This document shows, one piece after another, positions 1-6,152 of a stretch of 15,252 bases of DNA. The first letter of the stretch is position 1. Each line of letters opens with the position of its first letter. Position numbers and translations under genes: made by a program. Under the pieces are notes generated by a model. That model did not search any database. It was not told the origin of the DNA and worked only from the letters and a program-made list of their open reading frames with translations. This DNA comes from an uncultured Prevotella sp. (GTDB lineage: Bacteria > Bacteroidota > Bacteroidia > Bacteroidales > Bacteroidaceae): NCBI GenBank assembly GCA_945863825.1, contig CAMBBY010000006.1:1-15252 (forward strand). Reading direction: 5' to 3'.

Positions 1-2
1 AT

Positions 3-500
3 ATTATCTTTGAGCTATCATTGTCACAAGCAAATTCCTTCGACAAGCACGATGAACCAACAAAAGACCTGCAATTATTTGAACAATTCATTGATTCTAT
101 TGAGAAGAACATTCTTACTCAAAGGAATATTTCTGAATATTACAAACTCCTGAATATTTCATCAGGCAAATTAGAAAAGATTGTTCGAAGTACCATCGAG
201 CAAAGCCCTAGAGAATATATACAAAAGCGTCTTGTAACGTATGTTTGTCTCATAGCAGAATATACGGACAAAAAACAAATGCCAATAAAAAAGATTGCAG
301 AATTAGTCCACTATAAGAATCAGTGTACTTTATCTGAATTGGTAAAAAAACATATCGGCATTAGTCTGTTGCAATATCTAAATCTTGAACCAGAGAAGCA
401 ACATCGCATAATTCATCGTACCAAGGCTGACCAAAACGCTGTACTAAAGGTCCTTCCAAAAACTTGTATACGGGAAGATTTAATTCCTGACCTTTTTTAA
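3..500 (+). CDS. AraC-type HTH transcriptional regulator, C-terminal part (5' end outside window)
   Basis: The reading frame is open to the left window edge, so this is a 3' fragment; the TTG at 21 is only an internal codon. It encodes a tandem helix-turn-helix pattern of the AraC family. The first helix pair lies around ISEYYKLLNISSGKLEKIV and the second around IKKIAELVHYKNQCTLSEL, followed by the usual KKHIGISLLQYLN, which corresponds to the family's G-x-S-P-x-x-Y end. The P of that motif is replaced by L, and the second recognition region is somewhat degenerate. Such proteins bind promoter DNA; the sensor part and the target are not visible. AraC homology stops near base 378, but the frame continues about 40 codons to a TAA at 498-500, antisense to the 3' end of the DUF3109 gene. 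The fold assignment is from pattern recognition only. Confidence 0.65.
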   Translation: MIFELSLSQANSFDKHDEPTKDLQLFEQFIDSIEKNILTQRNISEYYKLLNISSGKLEKIVRSTIEQSPREYIQKRLVTYVCLIAEYTDKKQMPIKKIAELVHYKNQCTLSELVKKHIGISLLQYLNLEPEKQHRIIHRTKADQNAVLKVLPKTCIREDLIPDLF

Positions 501-1002
501 TGGCAGCCTTACAGATACGCCATTTGTTATAGTTAATGCCATACACTTCATTACCAAAATGCTTGACACGGATGGGATAAAGTGCGCATGAGATCGGTTT
601 CATAAAATGAGATTTTCCTTCACGATACGCACGTTCCAAAGCACAGAGACAGCAATTAGGTATCGTATGACCATCATTCATATCCTGAAGGTCTTGGTAG
701 CAAGTAAACACGCAATCCTTGCCATTTACAATACTTGTTACCAAATCACCTTCGATATCTGTATATGCAACACCCTGCTTGTCAATAACAGCCTGTGCTG
801 AAGCCGATAGATCATCCCAAACGACATCCAACGCATTCTCTATTTCCATGATTTCATCCAAGGTAACAGGAGCTCCCGCATCGCCTTCGATGCAGCACTC
901 GCCCTTACAGGCATCAAGATCGCAACAGAATTTTTCGGTGATGATATCAGGTGAAACCAATACGTTGCCCACCTGCAGAATACGCAGTTCGTCTTTCTTC
1001 AT
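361..1002 (-). CDS. DUF3109 family cysteine-rich protein
   Basis: This 213-aa protein is recognisable as DUF3109, a conserved Bacteroidetes family of unknown function. It has a dense set of cysteines: CCDLDACKGECC near residues 26-37, CVFTCYQD, NCCLCALE and PISCALYP. This recalls the YkgJ-type putative metal-binding (Zn or Fe-S) proteins, so metal binding is a family-level inference. I chose the ATG at 1002 (MKKDELRILQVGNVLVSP) because family proteins begin close to this point. An upstream in-frame ATG at 1044 would add 14 residues that look like translated leader. It lies 91 bp downstream of ung on the same strand, with a hairpin between them, so cotranscription is possible but not certain. 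Its 3' end overlaps the convergent AraC-type gene by 140 bp. No signal peptide is seen; it is probably cytoplasmic. Confidence 0.85.
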   Translation of the reverse strand: MKKDELRILQVGNVLVSPDIITEKFCCDLDACKGECCIEGDAGAPVTLDEIMEIENALDVVWDDLSASAQAVIDKQGVAYTDIEGDLVTSIVNGKDCVFTCYQDLQDMNDGHTIPNCCLCALERAYREGKSHFMKPISCALYPIRVKHFGNEVYGINYNKWRICKAAIKKGQELNLPVYKFLEGPLVQRFGQPWYDELCDVASLVQDLDIATD

Positions 1003-1032
1003 AATGTTTTTTGAGATGAATATTAAATAATG

Positions 1033-1077
1033 ATAGCTACCCACGATGGATAGCTATATATAAAAGTGGATAGCTAT
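1033..1077 (-). repeat. Three TAGCTA repeats forming a hairpin between ung and the DUF3109 gene
   Basis: The gap holds three copies of a GATAGCTA-like unit at about 1032-1040, 1049-1057 and 1069-1077. The outer two are inverted: ATAGCTACCCAC (1033-1044) against GTGGATAGCTAT (1066-1077). They pair over 12 bp with one mismatch on the plus strand; that mismatch becomes a G-U wobble in minus-strand RNA, the sense of the flanking genes. It could be an attenuator, a processing site or an operator. There is no T-run after it, so a classic terminator is unlikely. Confidence 0.45.
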
Positions 1078-1093
1078 TATATTAAAGAGTGGC

Positions 1094-1759
1094 CTACCAT
1101 TGGATAGGCGCAATCCCGTTCTGCTGCAGATACGCATTGCAGCGGGAGAAATGATGATTGCCAAACCATCCGCCTCTGTTGGCAGATAATGGCGAAGGAT
1201 GCACACTTTCCAATATCAGGTGCTTGCTCATATCGATGAGGTTAGCCTTGCTACGGGCATAACCACCCCAAAGGATAAACACCAAGTGCTCCTTATCCTT
1301 GCTGAGCGCCTTGATGGCAGCATCGGTAAACTCCTCCCAGCCTTTGCGCTGATGGCTCGCAGCCTGATGGGCACGAACAGTCAACGTTGCATTGAGAAGC
1401 AGTACTCCCTGTTTTGCCCAGCGGGTCAAATCGCCCGTGGCTGGCATCGGAGTGCCGAGATCCATCTGAATCTCCTTGAATATATTAATCAATGATGGTG
1501 GAAAAGTGATTCCATCCGGCACAGAGAAACTCAACCCCATTGCCTGCCCCGGCTCATGGTATGGATCCTGTCCGATAATCACTACCTTTACATCATCAAA
1601 AGGACAGAGATTGAAGGCATTGAAAATCAAACGGCCCGGAGGATAACAGGGTGTACGCAGGTATTCCTCTTTTACGAAGTTTGTGAGGTCAACAAAATAC
1701 TGCTTGTCGAATTCTTCCCCTATATGCTGTCTCCAACTTTCTTCTATCTTTACGTCCAT
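1094..1759 (-). CDS. ung: Uracil-DNA glycosylase (family 1)
   Basis: The product removes uracil from DNA to start base-excision repair. It is 221 aa, the normal length for family-1 UDG. Visible signatures are the water-activating loop GQDPYH (residues 63-68, catalytic Asp65), the uracil-binding region around LLLNATLTVR (residues 120-129, with Asn123) and the Leu-loop HPSPLSA (residues 187-193, His187). The ATG at 1759 gives the usual short N-terminus (MDVKIEESWRQHIGEEF). It is 57 bp downstream of gpmI on the same strand, but a strong hairpin lies in that gap, so expression may depend on readthrough or an unrecognised promoter. No TAnnTTTG element is seen directly upstream. The protein appears intact and cytoplasmic. 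Confidence 0.97.
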   Translation of the reverse strand: MDVKIEESWRQHIGEEFDKQYFVDLTNFVKEEYLRTPCYPPGRLIFNAFNLCPFDDVKVVIIGQDPYHEPGQAMGLSFSVPDGITFPPSLINIFKEIQMDLGTPMPATGDLTRWAKQGVLLLNATLTVRAHQAASHQRKGWEEFTDAAIKALSKDKEHLVFILWGGYARSKANLIDMSKHLILESVHPSPLSANRGGWFGNHHFSRCNAYLQQNGIAPIQW

Positions 1760-1775
1760 AATGATTTAAGTTAAA

Positions 1776-1805
1776 GAAGTCAAGGCACAAAAAAGCCTTG
1801 ACTTC
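1776..1805 (-). terminator. Intrinsic terminator after gpmI
   Basis: There is a perfect 11-bp stem, GAAGTCAAGGC / GCCTTGACTTC, with an 8-nt loop. Read on the minus strand it is followed by TTTAACTT. It sits 11 bp past the gpmI stop codon and 16 bp before the ung start, so it probably ends most gpmI transcripts and lowers ung readthrough. The T-tract is short, so termination may be partial. Confidence 0.8.
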
Positions 1806-1816
1806 CGAAATTATTA

Positions 1817-3334
1817 TTAGTCAATAATCAAGTTCTCACCAGTCATATCAGCTGGCTGCTCCAAGCCCATGATGTGGAGGATAGAAGGAGCAACGTCTGC
1901 CAAACGGCCATCCTTAACGGCAGCTGAGTTGTTGTCAGTTACGTAGATGAATGGAACTGGGTTCAAAGAGTGAGCGGTATTTGGTGTACCGTCCTCGTTA
2001 ATAGCGTGGTCTGCATTACCGTGGTCAGCGATGATGATAGCCTCATAATCGTTAGCCTTGGCAGCCTCGATAACGTCCTTTACGCAGTTGTCAACAGCGT
2101 GAACAGCCTTAGCGATAGCGTTGTAGATACCTGTGTGACCTACCATATCACCATTAGCGAAGTTTACAACGATGAAGTCGTACTCCTGAGTGTTGATAGC
2201 ACCAACCAACTTATCCTTTACCTCGTAAGCGCTCATCTCTGGCTTCAAGTCGTAAGTAGCTACCTTTGGAGAAGGAACCAGGATACGGTCCTCACCCTCG
2301 TATGGAGTCTCACGACCACCATTGAAGAAGAATGTTACGTGCGCATACTTCTCTGTCTCTGCAGTGTGGAGCTGCTTCTTGCCCTGTGCGCTCAAGTACT
2401 CGCCGAGAGTATTCATTACGTTCTCCTTAGGGAAGAGGATGTGAACGCCCTGGAAGCTTGCATCGTATGGAGTCATGCAGTAGTACTGCAAGTCCTTGAT
2501 GGTGTGCATGCCTTCCTCTGGCATATCCTGCTGAGTCAATACCTGGGTCAACTCCTTGGCACGGTCGTTACGGTAGTTGATGAAGATAACAACATCACCC
2601 TCCTGAATAGTACCGTCAACCTTAGAGTTATTGATTGGCTTGATAAACTCGTCTGTTACGTCCTCATCATAGCTTTCCTGCATTGCCTTCACCATATCGT
2701 CAGCCTGCTTACCCTTACCCTCAACGAGCAAGTCGTATGCTTCCTTCACACGGTTCCAGCGCTTGTCACGGTCCATAGCATAGAAACGACCTACGATGCT
2801 TGCGATGTGTGCACCGTTCTTGTCGCAGCAAGCCTGCACCTCCTCGATGAAGCCCTTACCGCTCTTAGGGTCTGTATCACGGCCATCCATGAAGCAGTGA
2901 ACGTATGTCTCCTTCAAACCATATTCCTTACCAATCTCAATCAACTTGAAAAGGTGATCCAAAGAAGAGTGAACACCACCGGTAGAAGTCAAGCCCATCA
3001 AGTGGAGTTTCTTACCAGTCTTCTGAGCATAGCTGTAAGCGTTGATGATCTCCTGATTCTTCAAGATGTCACCGCTCTCGCAAGCCTTGTTGATCTTAAC
3101 GAGGTCCTGATATACCACACGGCCTGCACCGATGTTGAGGTGACCTACCTCAGAGTTACCCATCTGACCGTTAGGAAGACCTACGTCCTCGCCACAAGTC
3201 TGGAGAGTAGAATGTGCAGAAACTGCTGTCAAATAATCGAGATAAGGAGTTGGAGTCTTGAAGATAACATCACCCTTATCATGCTTACCGATTCCCCATC
3301 CGTCGAGAATCATTAAAAGAGCTTTTTTTGCCAT
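1817..3334 (-). CDS. gpmI: 2,3-bisphosphoglycerate-independent phosphoglycerate mutase
   Basis: The product interconverts 3- and 2-phosphoglycerate in glycolysis and gluconeogenesis, using two divalent metal ions (typically Mn) and a phosphoserine intermediate. It is 505 aa, the usual length for iPGM. Visible signatures are the metal-binding DGWG (Asp11), the [17 protein letters not shown] block carrying the nucleophile Ser61, the [11 protein letters not shown] substrate region and the [12 protein letters not shown] metal motif near the C-terminus. I placed the start at ATG 3334 ([14 protein letters not shown]). The open frame extends 56 codons further upstream, but that stretch is AT-rich low-complexity sequence and contains the promoter. 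The gene is divergent from the hipBA-like pair, with 193 bp between starts. It is cytoplasmic and intact. Confidence 0.97.
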   Translation of the reverse strand: MAKKALLMILDGWGIGKHDKGDVIFKTPTPYLDYLTAVSAHSTLQTCGEDVGLPNGQMGNSEVGHLNIGAGRVVYQDLVKINKACESGDILKNQEIINAYSYAQKTGKKLHLMGLTSTGGVHSSLDHLFKLIEIGKEYGLKETYVHCFMDGRDTDPKSGKGFIEEVQACCDKNGAHIASIVGRFYAMDRDKRWNRVKEAYDLLVEGKGKQADDMVKAMQESYDEDVTDEFIKPINNSKVDGTIQEGDVVIFINYRNDRAKELTQVLTQQDMPEEGMHTIKDLQYYCMTPYDASFQGVHILFPKENVMNTLGEYLSAQGKKQLHTAETEKYAHVTFFFNGGRETPYEGEDRILVPSPKVATYDLKPEMSAYEVKDKLVGAINTQEYDFIVVNFANGDMVGHTGIYNAIAKAVHAVDNCVKDVIEAAKANDYEAIIIADHGNADHAINEDGTPNTAHSLNPVPFIYVTDNNSAAVKDGRLADVAPSILHIMGLEQPADMTGENLIID

Positions 3335-3370
3335 AATTACATAAAATAATTTAAATTCGAATTTCGACTG

Positions 3371-3401
3371 CAAAGTTACAGTAAATCGGAGACAAAACAA
3401 A
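3371..3401 (-). promoter_or_regulatory. Bacteroidetes-type promoter for gpmI
   Basis: On the minus strand, a -7 element TAACTTTG (3371-3378 on plus) is preceded by TTTG (3398-3401) with a 19-nt spacer. This fits the Bacteroidetes TTTG / TAnnTTTG consensus. The predicted transcription start is about 30 bp upstream of the gpmI ATG. Confidence 0.75.
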
Positions 3402-3467
3402 ACAAAAGAGTTTTTTTTTTGTTTTTTTATTGTTAAGAGGGATTTTAACTTTTTTAGTTCATTTTTA

Positions 3468-3499
3468 TTTGGAAGATAATAATATTTTTTGTATCTTTG
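3468..3499 (+). promoter_or_regulatory. Bacteroidetes-type promoter for the hipBA-like operon
   Basis: A TTTG at 3468-3471 and TATCTTTG at 3492-3499 with a 20-nt spacer match the Bacteroidetes consensus. The start would lie about 20 nt before the ATG at 3528, giving a short leader without a Shine-Dalgarno sequence. A long T-rich stretch (10 T, G, 7 T from 3411) lies just upstream. HipB-family antitoxins usually repress their own operon, so an operator is expected here, but I see no clear inverted repeat. Confidence 0.75.
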
Positions 3500-3527
3500 C
3501 AACTGACAATATCTTATTATTATTCCA

Positions 3528-3872
3528 ATGATTATGCAAGAAACGAATAATATATTAGCAATATTAGATAACTACCTCCACGACAATCCTGATGAGATTG
3601 CAAAGGAGATGGCAAACGACTTCAGAAAACGAAGAATAGAGAAGAATCTGACACGTGAGCAAGTGGCAGACAAGTCAGGCGTTGCCGTCAGCAACATCAC
3701 CAGATTCGAACAAAAGGGCCTCATCTCCCTCAAAAATCTGATAGGTATCGCCATAGCTTTGGAATACACCTCAGAAATCAAGAACGTCTTCTCGCAACCC
3801 AAGTACTCCACCATGGAGGAGTTGCAACAGATAAAAAGAAACGCTAACAAGAAAAAGGCTTACAGACAATGA
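3528..3872 (+). CDS. HipB-like XRE-family antitoxin / transcriptional regulator
   Basis: The 114-aa protein has an XRE/Cro-type helix-turn-helix at about residues 30-85, around [20 protein letters not shown] followed by [10 protein letters not shown]. Its position directly before a HipA-like kinase, with a 4-bp ATGA overlap (3869-3872), identifies it as the HipB-type partner. Such proteins bind the operator and the toxin, neutralise it and repress the operon; that role is inferred from family and context. An N-terminal extension of about 28 residues and a basic Lys/Arg-rich C-terminus flank the HTH. An alternative ATG two codons downstream (3534) is possible. The distal end carries residues that could contact the toxin, but none can be assigned here. 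Confidence 0.85.
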   Translation: MIMQETNNILAILDNYLHDNPDEIAKEMANDFRKRRIEKNLTREQVADKSGVAVSNITRFEQKGLISLKNLIGIAIALEYTSEIKNVFSQPKYSTMEELQQIKRNANKKKAYRQ

Positions 3873-4984
3873 AACATATAGAATCTTTAGCCGTGAAATA
3901 TCACCAGGAGAAAGTCGGCACACTGTCATTGAGTGCCGATGGAAAAGTATGCACCTTCGAGTATGCCAATCAGTGGTTAGCATCAGGCTTTAGTATATCT
4001 CCGTTGGAATTGCCACTGAAGCCTGGTCTTTTCATTGCCAAAGCCACCCCTTTCAACGGGAACTTTGGCATCTTCGAAGACAGCCTTCCCGATGGATATG
4101 GTAGATACCTATTGCATAAAGCCTTGCTAAAAGAGGGTATCAACGACTTTGAGCTATCTGCTCTCGACCGACTGAGCATCGTGGGCAATGGAGGTATGGG
4201 CGCATTGACCTACGAACCTATAACTTCTGTCCAGACAGGACACGAGATTGTGGACTTTGACCTTTTACAAGCCAAAGCCTTGGAAGTATTGAAGGAGCAA
4301 CAGGATAATGACGCAGGATTATTATTATATAATAGTGGTAATAGTGGCGGTTGTCGCCCGAAAGCCATTTTCACAAATGAGGATGGTCATTGGTTGGTCA
4401 AATTTCGTCATACCTATGACCCACAAGATATGGGAAAGCAAGAGTATCATTATAATGAGATAGCCAAACAATGTGGTATTCAAGTACCAGACTTCAAACT
4501 GGTAAACAACAAGTATTTTGCCTGCCGTCGCTTCGACATTTCTCCAACAGGCGAACGCATTCACGTAGCCACAGCAGGAGCCTTACTCAACGTTTCCCTT
4601 TCCAACCCCATTCTCGATTATCTCAACCTTTTGGCGCTTACAGGTTATCTTACTCAGAGCCAAGAGGATGTGGAAGAGATGTTCCGCCGCATGGTTTTTA
4701 ATTATACAATGGACAACAAGGACGACCACTGCAAGAACTTCTCTTTCTTGGTTCAGAAAGAGAGCGATGGCAAATGGCACTGGCATTTAGCTCCTGCCTA
4801 CGACCTCACCCATTGCACCGAGGGATATAATGGTGAACACGCAACATCTGTAAATGGAACTGGGCATCCGACCGTAGAGGATATGATTGCCGTTGGCGTA
4901 AAGAATAAAATGAAGGAAAAGAGATGCCGCGAAATCTACGAAGAGATATCTTTACAGGTTAAGTCTGGTGAGAATATCTTTTAA
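3869..4984 (+). CDS. HipA-like serine/threonine kinase toxin
   Basis: This 371-aa single-chain HipA homologue has the N-terminal HipA couple domain (about 1-115, including DSLPDGYGRYLL) and the HipA_C kinase fold after it. Kinase landmarks are visible: NSGGCRPKA (158-166, ATP/regulatory loop), VKF with Lys178 as likely ATP-binding lysine, NKDDHCKNFSF (283-293, catalytic Asp285/286 and Asn290) and APAYDLT (308-314, metal-binding Asp312). In E. coli, HipA phosphorylates glutamyl-tRNA synthetase and causes growth arrest; the target here is unknown. All catalytic elements look intact, so it is probably active and held by the upstream antitoxin through translational coupling. Odd point: the last residues (SGENIF) read through a position where the homologous tail at 13697 has TGA, so the C-terminus may be slightly extended. 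The end also lies inside the direct repeat bounding the downstream cassette. Confidence 0.9.
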   Translation: MKHIESLAVKYHQEKVGTLSLSADGKVCTFEYANQWLASGFSISPLELPLKPGLFIAKATPFNGNFGIFEDSLPDGYGRYLLHKALLKEGINDFELSALDRLSIVGNGGMGALTYEPITSVQTGHEIVDFDLLQAKALEVLKEQQDNDAGLLLYNSGNSGGCRPKAIFTNEDGHWLVKFRHTYDPQDMGKQEYHYNEIAKQCGIQVPDFKLVNNKYFACRRFDISPTGERIHVATAGALLNVSLSNPILDYLNLLALTGYLTQSQEDVEEMFRRMVFNYTMDNKDDHCKNFSFLVQKESDGKWHWHLAPAYDLTHCTEGYNGEHATSVNGTGHPTVEDMIAVGVKNKMKEKRCREIYEEISLQVKSGENIF

Positions 4985-5094
4985 GGGAAGATTTTCAATC
5001 TCTTCTTTCCCCATTTTACGGGTGTTTCTTCTAGATTGCCTCGTTCTATAGTATTATTTACATAGACTACTTCTGCTTCAGATAATCCAACTGA
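4925..5094. repeat. Left copy of the imperfect direct repeat bounding the GLPGLI cassette
   Basis: This stretch aligns in the same orientation with 13658-13829 at roughly 80-85% identity with small indels (hand alignment). It covers the last 20 codons of hipA, the convergent intergenic stretch and the last codons of a GH3-type gene. The best-conserved part is around TTTACATAGACTACTTCTGC. The divergence suggests an old duplication, or integration of DNA from a related genome carrying the same junction. Confidence 0.8.
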
Positions 5095-5120
5095 CCGTCA
5101 TTATTCTGTTTACCTTTTCC
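5067..5120 (-). pseudogene. Remnant 3' end of a GH3 beta-glucosidase gene
   Basis: Read on the minus strand, this encodes KQNNDGQLDYLKQK then TAG, matching the C-terminus of the GH3 enzyme at the right side of the window (QMNYLKQK, TAG). An in-frame TAG directly upstream (5121-5123) closes the frame, so only about 17 codons remain. Its DGQLDY residues differ from the intact gene, so it may come from a paralogue or a diverged allele. It lies in the 186-bp gap between hipA and GLPGLI-1, which otherwise holds only the GLPGLI-1 leader. No good promoter is seen there. Confidence 0.65.
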
Positions 5121-5170
5121 CTATCTCTGCGTCTTACTCGTAAATAAGCATCAAAAAATAAATAGAGAAC

Positions 5171-5995
5171 ATGAAGAAACTTACATTGATTTTCGCAGCC
5201 ATCCTCGCCTTAGGCAGCCTGACCGCAAAAGCACAGATGAGATCGGGCGTGGACACGCTCACCCTCGATCAAGTGAAGTATCGCATCACCTACGATGCAA
5301 AACAGGTAAACGACACCACAGAAATACCGTATATCTATCGCAAGGCACAGATGCGACTCGACATCGGTAACAACATCTCTCACTTCTATAACCAGTCCAA
5401 GGAGCAATGGGAACAGCAAGTCTTACAAATGATACTTTCAGGCGGTGTCATTGACCTAAGAAAAGCTGAGCCGGTAAAATGCATGGACTTTGAATTCCTC
5501 AAGAACTACCCAAAGAACGGTCAGACCCTATTTCAGGAATCGTGGGCTTTGAGAACCTATCACTGCATCGAAAAGGCCGAGACTCCTGATTGGCAACTCA
5601 TCCCAGACAGCACTACAACCATCATCGGCTATCATTGCCAACTCGCCAAGACCAACTTCAAGGGAAGAACTTGGTTAGCTTGGTATGCTGAGGATATCCC
5701 TGTGCCAGAGGGTCCTTGGAAGCTCTGCGGTCTGCCTGGTCTCATACTCCGTGCCTACGATACACAGCAACAATTTTATCTCAACGCCATCGGACTGAAA
5801 GACCTGAAAGGCAAGGAGGCTCTCAAATACGCCAAGCCAGAAGAGGCAGAGAAAGTTTCCCAGTCTAACCTCACCAAAATCAAGCTGAGAGACGATGGAA
5901 ACGAGATGCTAAGAGATGAAAAGTGGACAGATGAGAATGGAAAACCTATCAAACCAAAAGCAAGGACACGTGTCTTCAATCCAATCGAGCGATAG
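5171..5995 (+). CDS. GLPGLI family secreted protein, copy 1
   Basis: The 274-aa protein has a clear Sec signal peptide (MKKLTLIFAAILALGSLTAKAQ, cleavage probably after AKA at 19-21), so it acts in the periplasm or at the outer membrane. It carries the family hallmark GLPGLI at residues 187-192, preceded by WYAEDIPVPEGPWKLC, and the conserved TTIIGYHCQLAKTNFKGR block. The family (TIGR01200 / Porph_ging-like) is common in Bacteroidetes and has no established biochemical function. It is the first of three paralogues in this window and ends in VFNPIER, like the other copies' NPIELE and NPIELQ. A strong terminator follows directly, so it is probably its own transcript or the distal part of hipBA readthrough. 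Its central block is nearly identical in DNA to copy 3 (5621-5675 against 10590-10644). It appears intact. Confidence 0.9.
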   Translation: MKKLTLIFAAILALGSLTAKAQMRSGVDTLTLDQVKYRITYDAKQVNDTTEIPYIYRKAQMRLDIGNNISHFYNQSKEQWEQQVLQMILSGGVIDLRKAEPVKCMDFEFLKNYPKNGQTLFQESWALRTYHCIEKAETPDWQLIPDSTTTIIGYHCQLAKTNFKGRTWLAWYAEDIPVPEGPWKLCGLPGLILRAYDTQQQFYLNAIGLKDLKGKEALKYAKPEEAEKVSQSNLTKIKLRDDGNEMLRDEKWTDENGKPIKPKARTRVFNPIER

Positions 5996-6008
5996 GGACA
6001 TCTCAAAG

Positions 6009-6070
6009 GCTTTCCATTTCAGATTTTTGCGAGTTTCTACAAAAATCTGAAATAGAAAGCTTATTTTCTT
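6009..6070 (+). terminator. Strong terminator after GLPGLI copy 1
   Basis: A 21-bp stem pairs 6009-6029 with 6040-6060, with one mismatch and a 10-nt loop, and is followed by TTATTTTCTT. It begins 14 bp past the stop codon. It separates GLPGLI-1 from the regulator gene, which has its own promoter overlapping the terminator tail. Confidence 0.9.
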
Positions 6071-6099
6071 GTTCTTATCGACAATTTATCGTACTTTTG
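6068..6099 (+). promoter_or_regulatory. Promoter of the membrane-tethered regulator gene
   Basis: TACTTTTG (6092-6099) fits TAnnTTTG. CTTG at 6068-6071, 20 nt upstream, is a 3-of-4 match to TTTG. The transcript would start about 45 nt before the ATG at 6153. Confidence 0.65.
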
Positions 6100-6148
6100 C
6101 AAAAAGATTTCTGAAACAACAAATGTAAAGTTGATAATTTGACGATAA
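6075..6148. repeat. Inverted repeat pair flanking the -7 element of the regulator promoter
   Basis: TTATCGACAATTTATCG (6075-6091) lies between the -33 and -7 boxes. Its imperfect reverse complement, TGATAATTTGACGATAA, lies at 6132-6148 just before the start codon; 14 of 17 positions agree. The placement suggests paired operator sites, perhaps for autoregulation, or a long leader hairpin. Confidence 0.4.
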
Positions 6149-6152
6149 CAAT

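Noticed and set aside
1970..3316. A 448-codon open frame on the plus strand
   Set aside because: It lies wholly antisense to gpmI, whose motifs are unmistakable; the translation is a low-complexity Val/Leu-rich shadow of its codon usage.
3335..3502. N-terminal extension of gpmI by 56 codons
   Set aside because: The extension is AT-rich Lys/Phe-rich sequence, contains the promoter and is absent from the usual length of the family.
5098..5129. Promoter for GLPGLI copy 1 using TATCTCTG at 5122-5129
   Set aside because: The -7 box has a mismatch in the TTTG part and there is no TTTG at a 19-21 nt spacing, unlike the other promoters here.
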